Assembly: GCA_030753015.1 (NCBI GenBank)
Contig: JASMDC010000010.1
Location: forward strand, 32,099 to 96,098
Length of the DNA: 64,000 bases
Direction of reading: 5' to 3'
DNA from: Candidatus Undinarchaeales archaeon
GTDB lineage: Archaea > SpSt-1190 > JASMDC01
This document shows, piece after piece, positions 42,347 through 51,005 of this stretch. Both the position numbers and the translations under genes were made by a program. The notes beneath the pieces were generated by a model. That model had not been told where the DNA came from, did no database searches, and saw only the letters and a list, made by a program, of their open reading frames with translations. Position 1 is the first letter of the stretch; every line of letters starts with the position of its first letter.

Positions 42347-43636
42347 TTAAGTCGTTTTGCCGGTGCGCTCGCGACACACCCTCTGGAGGTCGGCGTCCTC
42401 GATGTCCTTGCAATTCCCGTCACGATGGAGGCGCCGCGCCACCGCATAGAGGCAAGCATCGCGTCCTGCAGGCGTGGTCGTGAGATCGCACGCCTCGGCC
42501 ATGACGTCGGGGGCCGGGGAGTACACTCGTGCTGCGCGGGATGCCAGGCAGCGCTCGAGCTGGTCACCACGGGCGGAGAGGTCGCAGGTGCGCAGGTACG
42601 TCTCCAGGTCGGACGATGCCCAGGCGCGGTCTATCGCGGTCTCCCGCTCCTCGGGATCGGAGAGGGACCATGCACCGGCCAGGATGGGGGCGGGATCACG
42701 TGGCGGCATCCGTGTGATGGTCTCGAGCACGCAGGCGTCGCGCGACTCGATCAGGTCGAGCATAGCGCACACGTCCAGTGCGCCCTGGGGATCATGGTCG
42801 GCTTGTGCCTTCGCTACCGTCCTGAGACACGTATCCTCATCGTCCAGCTGAAGGCAGACATCGACAGCGCCGCCGGGATCAGCAAGGACGCTGCCCCGGG
42901 CCACGGCCATGAGGCACCGGGCGTCCCCCGAGCACAGACCGATCGTTGCGTTGGGTCCCGCGAACCGGGCCACGACGGGAGCGATACGGAGACGACATGT
43001 CCGTCTGCGTGTGGCGTTGGTGATGGTGTCGCACGCCTCGATTGAGAGCTGGAGGTGGCCCTCCGCGAGCCTGAAGGCGACCGTCTCAAGGCAGGTATCT
43101 GCTTTCGGACCTGCCCGCGTGCACACATCGATTGCCTGGCCGGGGTGAGCATGCTCGAGCACTGCACGCGAGGCGCACTCCATGCACCGGTCCCTGGCCT
43201 CTCCCAGTGGTTCGCACGCGGATGTCGCCTCGGCGGACGGTCGGTCCGCCACGTCCCACACCATGCACGCACACTCTCCACGAGGGACATCGTCGCTGGC
43301 AGTTTCAGTGCAAGCGGTGATACCTTCCTCGATGTTCCATAGTCCTGCTGCCACCCTCCCGGCGGCTTCATGGGAGAACCGGTCCACGCAGATGGGACGC
43401 AGCCCTGCGTGGTCCAGCACCTGGCATGTACGGCCCCACGCGGTCGGGGCCTCTCCGACCAGAGGACGGAGGACATGGTCAAGACACGCGATCGGGTCCG
43501 GATCCAAGGCGCACCGGGACGCGAGCACCCCGAGGGCCGCGGGCGGGCTGATGGAAGCGAACAAACCTGCGACCGCCATCACAAGGGCGAGTAAGCCCAT
43601 CGCTCGTCGTTCACGAGATGACCTGCCCACGGTCAT
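42347..43636 (-). CDS. exported or anchored protein with Cys-rich helical repeats
   Basis: After a hydrophobic segment (AMGLLALVMAVAGLFASI) that is a signal peptide or anchor, the 429-residue chain holds about eleven degenerate units of 30-35 residues, each with a pair of cysteines and the pattern A.(D)VC....D.CL..VA (for example GGAVDVCLQLDDEDTCLRTVA). The repeats look like disulfide-linked helical hairpins, similar in style to SEL1 repeats but not clearly of that family. Function unknown; disulfides suggest it acts outside the cytoplasm. The YkgJ gene follows. Confidence 0.65.
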   Translation of the reverse strand: MTVGRSSRERRAMGLLALVMAVAGLFASISPPAALGVLASRCALDPDPIACLDHVLRPLVGEAPTAWGRTCQVLDHAGLRPICVDRFSHEAAGRVAAGLWNIEEGITACTETASDDVPRGECACMVWDVADRPSAEATSACEPLGEARDRCMECASRAVLEHAHPGQAIDVCTRAGPKADTCLETVAFRLAEGHLQLSIEACDTITNATRRRTCRLRIAPVVARFAGPNATIGLCSGDARCLMAVARGSVLADPGGAVDVCLQLDDEDTCLRTVAKAQADHDPQGALDVCAMLDLIESRDACVLETITRMPPRDPAPILAGAWSLSDPEERETAIDRAWASSDLETYLRTCDLSARGDQLERCLASRAARVYSPAPDVMAEACDLTTTPAGRDACLYAVARRLHRDGNCKDIEDADLQRVCRERTGKTT

Positions 43637-43682
43637 TGGGATGGACGGTAACCTTTTTGAGGTTGGTGGAGGCGGACCGGCC

Positions 43683-44669
43683 TCACGCTCGTTCCGGCAG
43701 AGTGAGCAGGTCGTTGAGCATGGCGGCGGCCGTTTCGTCCCCGCCCGCTCCCCTCCCGATGAGCACCAGTTCCTTGGCCCGTTCCATTCGGAACCTCACG
43801 GCGTTGAGCACACCGGGCACCGCAAGGGCCGAGCCGCGGGGCACGAGCTGCGGGCGCACCTCGAGGCCCTCGGGAGATGCGGAAGCGAGGAGCTTGATGG
43901 TGAAACCCTCGTCCCGCGCGAGCTCCAGTGCCTCGGGAGTGACAGCCGAGATACCGACCCGTGCTACGTCCTCATAGCTCCAGCGTCCGCCGAAGAACGT
44001 GTTGGCCAGGATGACGAGCTTGGCGGCGGCGTCGCCGCCCTCCACGTCGGCGGTGGGATCCGCCTCGGCGTAACCGAGCTCCTGTGCTTTGGCGAGGATG
44101 AGGTCGAAGGAGGCGCCTGTCTCCTCCATCTTGGAGAGGATGTAGTTCGACGTCCCGTTGAGGATGCCGTCCACAGAGAGCACCCGGTCGCCACGCATGC
44201 AGGAGCGAGCCATGGAGAACACGGGCACGGCACCAGCCACCGTTGCCTCGTACCGCACCTCGACACCCTTCTCCCGGGCTGCTTCCATGACACGGGTAAA
44301 GGCAGCGACGAACGGACCTTTTGTGGCGGCCACCACGTCCATACCCAATCCGATGCCGTGGAGGATGTTGGTGAGCCCGGGCTCACCGGTCGTTATGTCG
44401 GTAGGGGTGGCGTCCATGAGAACCGACGCTCTCGCCTCGTCCAGGAGGTGTGGAACGTCCCATTCGCACCAGACAGGTGCTTCCTGCAGGGTGCCCGCCT
44501 CGTGGCGGGCAAGGAGGTCGCTCACGTCGAGTCCCGAAGCGTCGAATAGGCACCCCGTGCTCTTGGCCACACCGACGATGCGCACCTTGTCCGGAGCGCT
44601 TACCGAGATCGCCCGGGCCACGGCACGGCCCACGGTCCCGAACCCTGCGATGACCACGTCCCTGCTCAT
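43683..44669 (-). CDS. hom: homoserine dehydrogenase
   Basis: The 328-residue enzyme reduces aspartate semialdehyde to homoserine. The Rossmann motif GFGTVGRAVA is at residue 9, ATKGP near 118 and the catalytic-domain signature VDGILNGTSNYIL near residue 168, with GYAEADPTADVEG following. There is no fused aspartokinase or ACT domain; the ACT role may be taken by the gene upstream, which overlaps it by four bases. It is the last gene of the threonine operon. Confidence 0.95.
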   Translation of the reverse strand: MSRDVVIAGFGTVGRAVARAISVSAPDKVRIVGVAKSTGCLFDASGLDVSDLLARHEAGTLQEAPVWCEWDVPHLLDEARASVLMDATPTDITTGEPGLTNILHGIGLGMDVVAATKGPFVAAFTRVMEAAREKGVEVRYEATVAGAVPVFSMARSCMRGDRVLSVDGILNGTSNYILSKMEETGASFDLILAKAQELGYAEADPTADVEGGDAAAKLVILANTFFGGRWSYEDVARVGISAVTPEALELARDEGFTIKLLASASPEGLEVRPQLVPRGSALAVPGVLNAVRFRMERAKELVLIGRGAGGDETAAAMLNDLLTLPERA

Positions 44670-45154
44670 TGGGCCTCACCTACCAGAAGGAGCTCCTTGC
44701 GCTCGCACACCTGCGCGAGAAGGTCCAGAGAAGCTTCTAGCTGCTCAGGTGATCCCTGGAGAACGAACTTGACGGTGGACACCGACCGCTCGTCGGTGAG
44801 CCGGGAGTCCACCCCCCGGATGAGGGTACCGGGCTCGCGAACGATGTCCATGGTGTTCTTGATGTCCGTGCGGAACACGTGGCCCACGATGATGACGACA
44901 TGTTTCCCGTGGTCGCGGCCCAGCTCGATACCACGCACCGTGATGCCCTGCTCTTCCAGACGCTCGCCGATGGCGGCCAGGCGGCCGGGCTCGACCTGGA
45001 TCTGGAGGCGCACCGGTACCCTGCCCCGCACCATGTGTGCACGGTCATGCACCACGGTCACGACGTTCCCATGTTCAGCGGCCACCGCCTCCAGGATGCG
45101 CACGAGCTCTCCGGGACTGTCCCTAAGCTCGACCTCGATCTCAGCTTCGTTCAT
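44666..45154 (-). CDS. stand-alone double ACT-domain protein of the threonine operon
   Basis: A 162-residue protein with two ACT-type halves: IEVELRDSPGELVRILEAVA at the start and STVKFVLQGSPEQLEASLDL near the end. ACT domains bind amino acids and regulate enzymes; placed between thrC and hom with overlaps of 14 and 4 bases, this one probably regulates homoserine dehydrogenase in response to threonine, doing as a separate protein what fused ACT domains do elsewhere. This is inference from context. Confidence 0.82.
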   Translation of the reverse strand: MNEAEIEVELRDSPGELVRILEAVAAEHGNVVTVVHDRAHMVRGRVPVRLQIQVEPGRLAAIGERLEEQGITVRGIELGRDHGKHVVIIVGHVFRTDIKNTMDIVREPGTLIRGVDSRLTDERSVSTVKFVLQGSPEQLEASLDLLAQVCERKELLLVGEAQ

Positions 45155-46355
45155 GAGCGATCACCTTCCCGATCTCCTCGATATCTGCATCGATCCGCAC
45201 GATGGGGTCAGGATAGCGATCTATGACGATGTTGGGGTCCTTGAGCCCAGTTCCTGTCGTCACGCACACCACCCGCTCGTCAGCACCGATCGTACCCTCC
45301 TCGAGTAGCGCTTCCAGCCCGGCGATGGGCGAGGCTGAAGCGGGCTCCACGAACAGGCCCTCCTGGCGGGCCAACCGTCGCTGTGCCGAGAGGATGGACT
45401 CGTCCGACACCGCAAGAGCCGTGCCGTTAGATTCCTTGATAGCGCGAATGGCCTTTGGCCAGTTCACAGGATTGCCGATGCGGATGGCAGTGGCCAGGGT
45501 CTCGGGTGCGAGAACGGGCGCGAAATCGTCCCGGCCCTCGCGGACCATGGCTGCGATGGGGGCGGCGCCTGCGGCCTGCACCCCGGCCATGCGGGGCAAG
45601 CGGTCGATGATCCCCAGCTCCCTCAGCTCCTTGAGCCCCTTCCAGATGGCCGATATGTTCCCCGCGTTCCCCACGGGCAGCACGATCCAGTCGGGCACTT
45701 CCCATCCAAGCGCCTCGACGACCTCGAACCCGAGCGTCTTCTGACCTTCCAGTCGGTAGGGATTGAGAGAGTTGAGGAGGTAGATGTCGTAGCGGTCGCA
45801 GGCCTCCTTGATCAGTCGCATGGCCACGTCGAACCCGCCCTCGATACCGATGATCTCGGCACCGTGGGCGATGGCCTGTGAGAGCTTACCCTTCGCGATC
45901 TTCTCCACGGGGAGGATGACCAGGCAACGCATCCCGCTGCGAGCGGCGTACGCGGACAGCGACGCCGATGTGTTCCCGGTTGACGCGCACCCCACGAACG
46001 ACGCCCCCAGTTCCCGGGCGACCGTGACCCCCACGGTCATGCCCCGGTCCTTGAAGCTCCCGGTGGGGTTCTCTCCCTCGTTCTTCATCCAGAGGGGGCC
46101 CGAACCCAGCTCCGAGGCCAGACGCTTGCACCGGTGGAGGCCGGTGTTCCCCTCCTCGAGGGAGACGGGCGTGACATCGGGAGCGACGGGGAGCAGTTCA
46201 CGGTACCGCCATACGCCGGGGGGACGGGAGGCGAAGGCCTCTTTCGAGGCGCCGGTGGCCGCCAGGTCGTACCGCACCTCCAGCAGTCCGCCGCAGTCGC
46301 AGGTGTACCGGATACCGTCCGGGATTTCCCTGTCACAGGCGATGCACCTCAGCAT
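45141..46355 (-). CDS. thrC: threonine synthase
   Basis: A 404-residue PLP enzyme that forms threonine from O-phosphohomoserine. It begins with a small zinc-ribbon-like segment (CIACDREIPDG, CDCGG), common in archaeal ThrC. The PLP lysine is in NPTGSFKDRGM near residue 103, and the phosphate-binding loop is LPVGNAGNISAIW. It overlaps thrB by seven bases and the ACT gene by 14 bases. Confidence 0.95.
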   Translation of the reverse strand: MLRCIACDREIPDGIRYTCDCGGLLEVRYDLAATGASKEAFASRPPGVWRYRELLPVAPDVTPVSLEEGNTGLHRCKRLASELGSGPLWMKNEGENPTGSFKDRGMTVGVTVARELGASFVGCASTGNTSASLSAYAARSGMRCLVILPVEKIAKGKLSQAIAHGAEIIGIEGGFDVAMRLIKEACDRYDIYLLNSLNPYRLEGQKTLGFEVVEALGWEVPDWIVLPVGNAGNISAIWKGLKELRELGIIDRLPRMAGVQAAGAAPIAAMVREGRDDFAPVLAPETLATAIRIGNPVNWPKAIRAIKESNGTALAVSDESILSAQRRLARQEGLFVEPASASPIAGLEALLEEGTIGADERVVCVTTGTGLKDPNIVIDRYPDPIVRIDADIEEIGKVIAHERS

Positions 46356-47251
46356 GGTTCCACCGATCCCAGCGCGCCCGTGTTCGCGACCTTGGTGCGC
46401 ACGACCTCTGCCTCCATGAGCCGGGCCGCGAGCTCCTCTAGCTCGTTCGGCAGTGGTGGGAAGGGGACGAACACAGATGGTCCCGCGCCGCTGATGGCGA
46501 CGGGGACACCGCGTTCAGCGAGCTCCCTTTTCAGCTCCTCATATCCCGGAATGAGGGTGGTCCGGTAGGGTTCTGCGAGCCGGTCCACCAGAGCCTCCTT
46601 GAACAGCTCGTTGTCCCCCTCCTTGAGCGCCAACACGATGAGCGCAGCGTTGCCGATGTTGGCCACCGCGTCACCGCGGTCGACGCTGTTGGGCACGACC
46701 TTCCGCGCCTCGGCGGTCAGTACCTCGCAGGGTGGGACGAGGAGGGCGAGGGGGAGGTCCACGTCGAACCGTCGCACACGGATAGGCTCGTACCGGACGA
46801 TACAGAACCCGCCCAGCACGCTGGCAGCGACATTGTCGGCGTGGAATCCGGCCACCGCTGCCTCTCCATAGGTAGCTGCCTCCACTACCTGGTCGGGGGA
46901 GAGGATCCCGCCGAGGAGGGCGTTGGCACCCGCAGCAGCAGCCGCTGCACTGGCGGCGCTGGAGCCCATCCCACCGCAGGACCGGATGCCCTTTGTCACC
47001 CGGATGGAGAAACCGGTGGTGGCGTCGCAGAACTCGGCGACCTTTGCGGCAGCGACCGAGGCCGTATTGCGCGCCGGATCGACGGGCAGTGAGGGATCAT
47101 TGGTGACGGCGACGGTCGTGGAGTCGGTGAGCTCCATCTCGACGATATCACCCATTCCCTCGATGGCCAGGGAGAACACGTCGAACCCGGGCCCGACGTT
47201 GGCGACGCTGGCAGGGGCGAACACGCGTACCCGTTCCGGTGTCTCACCCAT
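46349..47251 (-). CDS. thrB: homoserine kinase
   Basis: The 300-residue GHMP kinase makes O-phosphohomoserine. VFAPASVANVGPGFDVFS is the N-terminal GHMP motif, GGMGSSAASAAAAA near residue 93 is the ATP-binding loop, and AISGAGPSVFVPF is the third motif. GGAGGGTG lies a few bases before ATG 47251, a good ribosome binding site, located just after the stop of the 50-residue ORF upstream. Confidence 0.95.
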   Translation of the reverse strand: MGETPERVRVFAPASVANVGPGFDVFSLAIEGMGDIVEMELTDSTTVAVTNDPSLPVDPARNTASVAAAKVAEFCDATTGFSIRVTKGIRSCGGMGSSAASAAAAAAGANALLGGILSPDQVVEAATYGEAAVAGFHADNVAASVLGGFCIVRYEPIRVRRFDVDLPLALLVPPCEVLTAEARKVVPNSVDRGDAVANIGNAALIVLALKEGDNELFKEALVDRLAEPYRTTLIPGYEELKRELAERGVPVAISGAGPSVFVPFPPLPNELEELAARLMEAEVVRTKVANTGALGSVEPC

Positions 47252-47264
47252 TCATGCACCCTCC

Positions 47265-47417
47265 CTAGATCTGGTCGTAGTACGTCGCAAGCTCCCAGGG
47301 CGTGACCTGGATGCGGTACTCGTCCCACTGGCGCTGCTGGGCGGCAAGGAGCTTGGTATGGGTGAGCTCGCCCAGCTGCTCCTTGAGCTTCTTGCGGTCC
47401 TTGGTTCCCGTCGCCAT
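47265..47417 (-). CDS. 50-residue protein resembling the C-terminal tail of glutamine synthetase
   Basis: The product runs from MATGTKDRKK to ELATYYDQI. Its last 25 residues (QWDEYRIQVTPWELATYYDQ) closely follow the C-terminal tail of type I glutamine synthetases (EWDEYR..V..WE...Y). No glutamine synthetase body is present upstream. The ATG has TATA-like TTAAT elements 25-33 bases upstream, and the stop is followed within 13 bases by thrB and its ribosome binding site, so it appears to be the first gene of the threonine operon. It may be a regulatory mini-protein or a relic. Confidence 0.65.
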   Translation of the reverse strand: MATGTKDRKKLKEQLGELTHTKLLAAQQRQWDEYRIQVTPWELATYYDQI

Positions 47418-47524
47418 GATCGGTCGGCAAGGGGGGTCGCATTAACGTTATTAAAGCTATGGCCCGCCGGGTTGGCCGCCCTCCCCCCCCAACGCATTTA
47501 AACCATCGTTGTACATTTGTACAC

Positions 47525-48661
47525 GTGCGCATCGACCGCCTCACCGTGCTCACCTTCGTGATCATACCTCTCGTCTTTGCACTCCTCCTCTTCCGAATCA
47601 TCACCTCCGGTGACGCCGAGGTCACCGCGCACACCGTAAATACCTTCCAGACCTTCCTCCTGCGGAACCTGAGCATCCTCTTCATCGGAGTGTTCCTGCT
47701 CCTCCTGCTCCTCCTGCTCGAGGACCGTCTCGAGTACGGCGTCATCATGACGCTCCACCGGTTCCATCTCATCCCCCGTGTGGTGCCTCCAGAGGCATAC
47801 ACGGCCATCCGCGACGAAGCGCTCGACCGCATCGAGGCCACACGCGTGCTCTCCCACCACCTCCGCCTCTCTGCGCTGGGACCCACGGACCATCCGCTCC
47901 GGGCGCTGGAGTTCTGGCTGGCACGCCTTTTCTCCCATGATCCCTTCATCAAGATCCCCGAGCGGTTCGTCGAGGTGTCCGAGCATTTCCGGCTACTGGA
48001 GGAGGACGAGGTCAACGACTGGGAGCTGCGGGAGACCTACGCGGACATCTCGCTGTCGGTGCTGGGCCGCACCCTCTCCATCATGGGACGTCAGCTGGCC
48101 GCGGACGTGGCTTACGAGGGCATGATGTTAGCCATCATCCTGGGGGCGCTGTTCATGGGCTACTCCGTCCTGGTGAACGAACCGCTCTTCTGCTTGGGCT
48201 GCACAGAGGCCGAGGCCCAAGCGGCCGCTGCTCTCAATCTGGGCGGACTGGTCCCCATTCTCAACGTCGGCATCCTCATGCTCATCATGGGGCTCGTCTA
48301 CCAGTTCTACGCCATCGTCAACGGTGTGGAGATCCCCCTGCTCCGGCTGCGGATCCTGGACGCGTTCCACGACCATGCCGAGGTGCTGGCCGAGGTGGAA
48401 CGCCGTATAGTGGAGGGCGAGGCCCATGGCGAGCGTGGCTGGGTGCTGCGCGAGTACCTCAAGCTCGCATACCAGTTCCTGTACGAGGCGCTCATCGCCT
48501 GGTGGGAGGGGAAGGAGAACGAGGCAGCAGCGTACGCCTACGCATGCGACGAGCTGTGCAAGGAGATCAAGGCCATGCACGCGGACTTCGAGTCCCACGC
48601 CGAGCTGCTCACGCGCGAGCATCGTGTAGTGCACTACGGCGAGGAGAGCGAATGGTTCTAG
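47525..48661 (+). CDS. unknown four-helix membrane protein
   Basis: A 378-residue protein: two membrane helices near the N-terminus (TVLTFVIIPLVFALLLFRII and ILFIGVFLLLLLLLL), a soluble helical region, a second pair near residues 200-280 (MMLAIILGALFMGYSVLV and GGLVPILNVGILMLIMGLVY), and a helical C-terminus with ACDELC. GTG 47525 is chosen because CATTTAAACC lies 26 bases upstream. Its stop overlaps the radB stop in a CTAG. Function unknown. Confidence 0.65.
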   Translation: MRIDRLTVLTFVIIPLVFALLLFRIITSGDAEVTAHTVNTFQTFLLRNLSILFIGVFLLLLLLLLEDRLEYGVIMTLHRFHLIPRVVPPEAYTAIRDEALDRIEATRVLSHHLRLSALGPTDHPLRALEFWLARLFSHDPFIKIPERFVEVSEHFRLLEEDEVNDWELRETYADISLSVLGRTLSIMGRQLAADVAYEGMMLAIILGALFMGYSVLVNEPLFCLGCTEAEAQAAAALNLGGLVPILNVGILMLIMGLVYQFYAIVNGVEIPLLRLRILDAFHDHAEVLAEVERRIVEGEAHGERGWVLREYLKLAYQFLYEALIAWWEGKENEAAAYAYACDELCKEIKAMHADFESHAELLTREHRVVHYGEESEWF

Positions 48662-49416
48662 CCCGGGGCGGCCTTGACCAACCGCTCATCGGGACGCGCG
48701 TCGTGCGTGCCCAGGAGCCTTTCCAGAATGCCCGGGGCGGAAGGATGCACGCCGTCCTGTGCAATGGTCGCCTCCACTGACCGTCCCTCGGCGATGCACG
48801 GATGCTTGCGCACGACCAGACGCCGACGGGCCGTCCCGACACCGCTGCAGCGCATGTCCACTATGCAACCGGACCGGTAGGCGAGTATATCACCGGCCAC
48901 GGGCTGGAGCTCTCCGGTCTCACGGTCCCGCCACACTTGGTTGGTGACGACCACGGGCACACCCGATTCGGCGGCCTGTCGCCTCAGTTGTGACATGTGC
49001 TCGGCCAGACGGGCGTTCGCCTCGTCCCGGTCGCGGAGGGCGAGCGTTCGGTAGTGGCATACCGCCGAGTCCACGACGATGAGGGCGAGGTCCCCGATGT
49101 CCCCGGCCTCCTGGACCATGGATCCCTGCTCGATGAGGTCACGAGGCCTGCCGATGAGGATGCGGTCGAGCTCACGCGTTCCTGCGCCCAACTGTGAGGC
49201 ACGCTCGTTAGAGAACGCCATGTCGGCGTCCACGTAGGCCACAGTGCCCTCTTTTGCTGCCGCGACGGCCAGCAGCGTGCACACGGCGGTCTTTCCCGAG
49301 CCTGACGGACCGCGGAGCTGGGTGATCGCACCACGCGGCAATCCTCCGAGGAGCGAGTCGATTACCGTGATGCCCGTGCTCCAGGGCGGGACTGACAATC
49401 GAGAGGCGGTGTCCAT
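48658..49416 (-). CDS. radB: DNA repair/recombination protein RadB
   Basis: A 252-residue RecA-fold protein: Walker A GPSGSGKT near residue 36, Walker B LALIVVDSAV near 110, and TNQVWRD of the L2 region. It lacks the N-terminal HhH domain of RadA, as expected for RadB, a euryarchaeal recombination mediator with weak ATPase. The C-terminal 30 residues extend slightly past the usual RadB core. Confidence 0.9.
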   Translation of the reverse strand: MDTASRLSVPPWSTGITVIDSLLGGLPRGAITQLRGPSGSGKTAVCTLLAVAAAKEGTVAYVDADMAFSNERASQLGAGTRELDRILIGRPRDLIEQGSMVQEAGDIGDLALIVVDSAVCHYRTLALRDRDEANARLAEHMSQLRRQAAESGVPVVVTNQVWRDRETGELQPVAGDILAYRSGCIVDMRCSGVGTARRRLVVRKHPCIAEGRSVEATIAQDGVHPSAPGILERLLGTHDARPDERLVKAAPG

Positions 49417-49522
49417 GGACAGTACTAATCGAACTTACGATAAGACCGTTTGCCCCTCCCCGCAGGGGGGAAGCGGCCCCTGGGTGACAGGGGCCGCGAA
49501 CGAGATGGTGTTACAGGACAGC

Positions 49523-49678
49523 TCAGCGAAGGACCGCGTCGAAGGTCCTCATCTGGCGGAGCCGCCGCTCCATCACGAAGGCATCGTCGCGGATGTCCTC
49601 GTTGAGGGATATCATCTTGTCGAAAAGGCGCTGCTTCTGGTCCAGGAGCATGATGAGCTCTTCAAGGTGTTCGGACAT
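49523..49678 (-). CDS. 51-residue helical protein
   Basis: The short, highly charged chain (SEHLEELIMLLDQKQRLFDK and so on) is predicted wholly helical and probably coiled coil. GGTGAT lies four bases before ATG 49678, and a TTTTATATAC box lies about 48 bases upstream. It is followed by radB on the same strand after 106 bases and preceded by two other very small genes. Function unknown. Confidence 0.6.
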   Translation of the reverse strand: MSEHLEELIMLLDQKQRLFDKMISLNEDIRDDAFVMERRLRQMRTFDAVLR

Positions 49679-49742
49679 GTGCATCACCCGGGGGGGTAAA
49701 ATGAAGAAGGTCCCTTCATCGTATATAAAACTCCGGCCGCGC

Positions 49743-49889
49743 TCAGAACGCCTTCTTGATCTTGGCGGTGCCGTCGTCCTCCTCCTTGGGCTTGGCTCCG
49801 AACACGAAGAACTTCTTCTTCTCCTTCTCGTCCTCCTCCGGAACCCGCGATCGCAGGCGACGGGCGATCTCACAGACTGGATCTAGCAT
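49743..49889 (-). CDS. 48-residue charged protein
   Basis: The product is MLDPVCEIARRL... with an acidic/lysine-rich middle (EEDEKEKKK) and an end reading TAKIKKAF. The start lies 13 bases after the stop of the zinc-ribbon gene, with a GGGAG upstream, so they are probably one transcript. The final AKIK recalls the end of that neighbour (GRAKIKYMIPP). Function unknown. Confidence 0.55.
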   Translation of the reverse strand: MLDPVCEIARRLRSRVPEEDEKEKKKFFVFGAKPKEEDDGTAKIKKAF

Positions 49890-49902
49890 GACGAAACGCT
49901 CC

Positions 49903-50319
49903 CTACGGGGGTATCATGTACTTGATCTTGGCACGGCCTGATGTGACATCGCCCTCGAAACCGATGAGGCTGTCGACCATGTTGGCAGGGCCGAAGACCG
50001 CACCGCACTCGGTGCACGAGTAGAAGTTCGTGCCGTCCTTGATGAAGAAGGGGAGTAGGTATCCCTTGTGGCATCTGCCGCACGGCGGGTACATGCATCC
50101 GCTGCCCTGGGGGACGGACGCCTGGGGCGGTGACGTGGCGGGGCTATCAGTACCGGCACGTCGAGAGGCCGCAGGGGGCGAACCGTTCCGCAAGGCGGTC
50201 TTAACGGCACCCTCGTCGAGCCCCTGATCGACCAGCTCCCGGAGGATACGCTCGTCGTCGTACCCTGCTCTGCGGTAGCGCTCCACGTATCGTTGCGCCC
50301 TGTCCTCGCCTTGCGCCAT
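49903..50319 (-). CDS. zinc-ribbon protein with helical N-terminus
   Basis: A 138-residue protein. The N-terminal 45 residues form a UBA-like or SHOCT-like helical segment (RAGYDDERILRELVDQGLDE). A Pro/Ser linker leads to a zinc ribbon (PPCGRCHKGYLLPF ... YSCTECGAVF). It shares a bidirectional TATA region with the gene at 50372. Such ribbons occur in transcription-associated and membrane proteins, but no function can be given. Confidence 0.7.
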   Translation of the reverse strand: MAQGEDRAQRYVERYRRAGYDDERILRELVDQGLDEGAVKTALRNGSPPAASRRAGTDSPATSPPQASVPQGSGCMYPPCGRCHKGYLLPFFIKDGTNFYSCTECGAVFGPANMVDSLIGFEGDVTSGRAKIKYMIPP

Positions 50320-50341
50320 GGCCGCATCGCCGTGCCGAAGA

Positions 50342-50350
50342 CTTATATCC
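50342..50350. promoter_or_regulatory. shared TATA region of two divergent genes
   Basis: CTTATATCC lies 26-28 bases from the ATG of both the minus-strand zinc-ribbon gene (50319) and the plus-strand gene (50372). One AT-rich core seems to serve both directions, because only 52 bases separate the start codons. Confidence 0.55.
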
Positions 50351-50371
50351 TTTAACGGCGCGAGGCCCGTC

Positions 50372-51004
50372 ATGGTCCTCCAGTCCGAGCTTCGGGATGA
50401 AGACATCCAGGTGATGAGCGTCGTGGCCGACCGGGCGCCCAACACGGTCGATCCCGCCCTTCTCCTCTCTTGCGTCGTGAGCAATGTCTCCGGCTGGGAC
50501 CTCTTCCTCCAGCGTTCCATCATCCGCCTCTCTGTCGGGGGTACCGTCCTGGGCTCGTACCAGTGGCATGGCGAGGGCTTCACCCTCAAGAAGAAGATCC
50601 CCTCCAACCACGTCGAGTTCGTGTATACCCTCACCCCGGCCCAGCGTGCCTTCCTGGAGCGTGTGCGCCAGAAGGAGGGCGGGATAGTCCTTGAGCTCTA
50701 CTTCCTCGTGTACATCAAGGAGATGGAAAGGCCCGTCCCCGCGAGCCTCCGGACCGAGGTGCAGGGGCTGCAATGGGACGATTGGAACCGCGCCTGGGGC
50801 GGGACCGGTGGCGACCTGGCCCAGCGGACCGAGGAACTAGAGCGTCAGGTGGAGCTCATCAAGAGCTTTATCACGGACACGGACAAGACGTTCAACGAGC
50901 TACTTACAGAGTTCAAGCGTTCCGAGCTGACCGAGAAAACGCTCGAGTCCATGCTCCGCTCCACGAAGGCGATCGAGGCATGGGTGGCGCGTCAGTCCCG
51001 CTGA
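50372..51004 (+). CDS. unknown 210-residue protein
   Basis: The N-terminal 120 residues are beta-rich (IRLSVGGTVLGSYQWHGEGF) and the last 60 form a charged helix (AQRTEELERQVELIKSFITD). No signal peptide or motif is recognised. ATG 50372 is set by the shared TATA region. It converges with the phosphatase gene, with one base between stops. Confidence 0.6.
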   Translation: MVLQSELRDEDIQVMSVVADRAPNTVDPALLLSCVVSNVSGWDLFLQRSIIRLSVGGTVLGSYQWHGEGFTLKKKIPSNHVEFVYTLTPAQRAFLERVRQKEGGIVLELYFLVYIKEMERPVPASLRTEVQGLQWDDWNRAWGGTGGDLAQRTEELERQVELIKSFITDTDKTFNELLTEFKRSELTEKTLESMLRSTKAIEAWVARQSR

Positions 51005-51005
51005 A

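Noticed and set aside
47252..47497. 81-codon frame upstream of thrB
   Set aside because: Arg/Ser-rich out-of-frame reading; the 50-codon frame at 47265-47417 has protein-like sequence, a glutamine-synthetase-tail match and promoter spacing.
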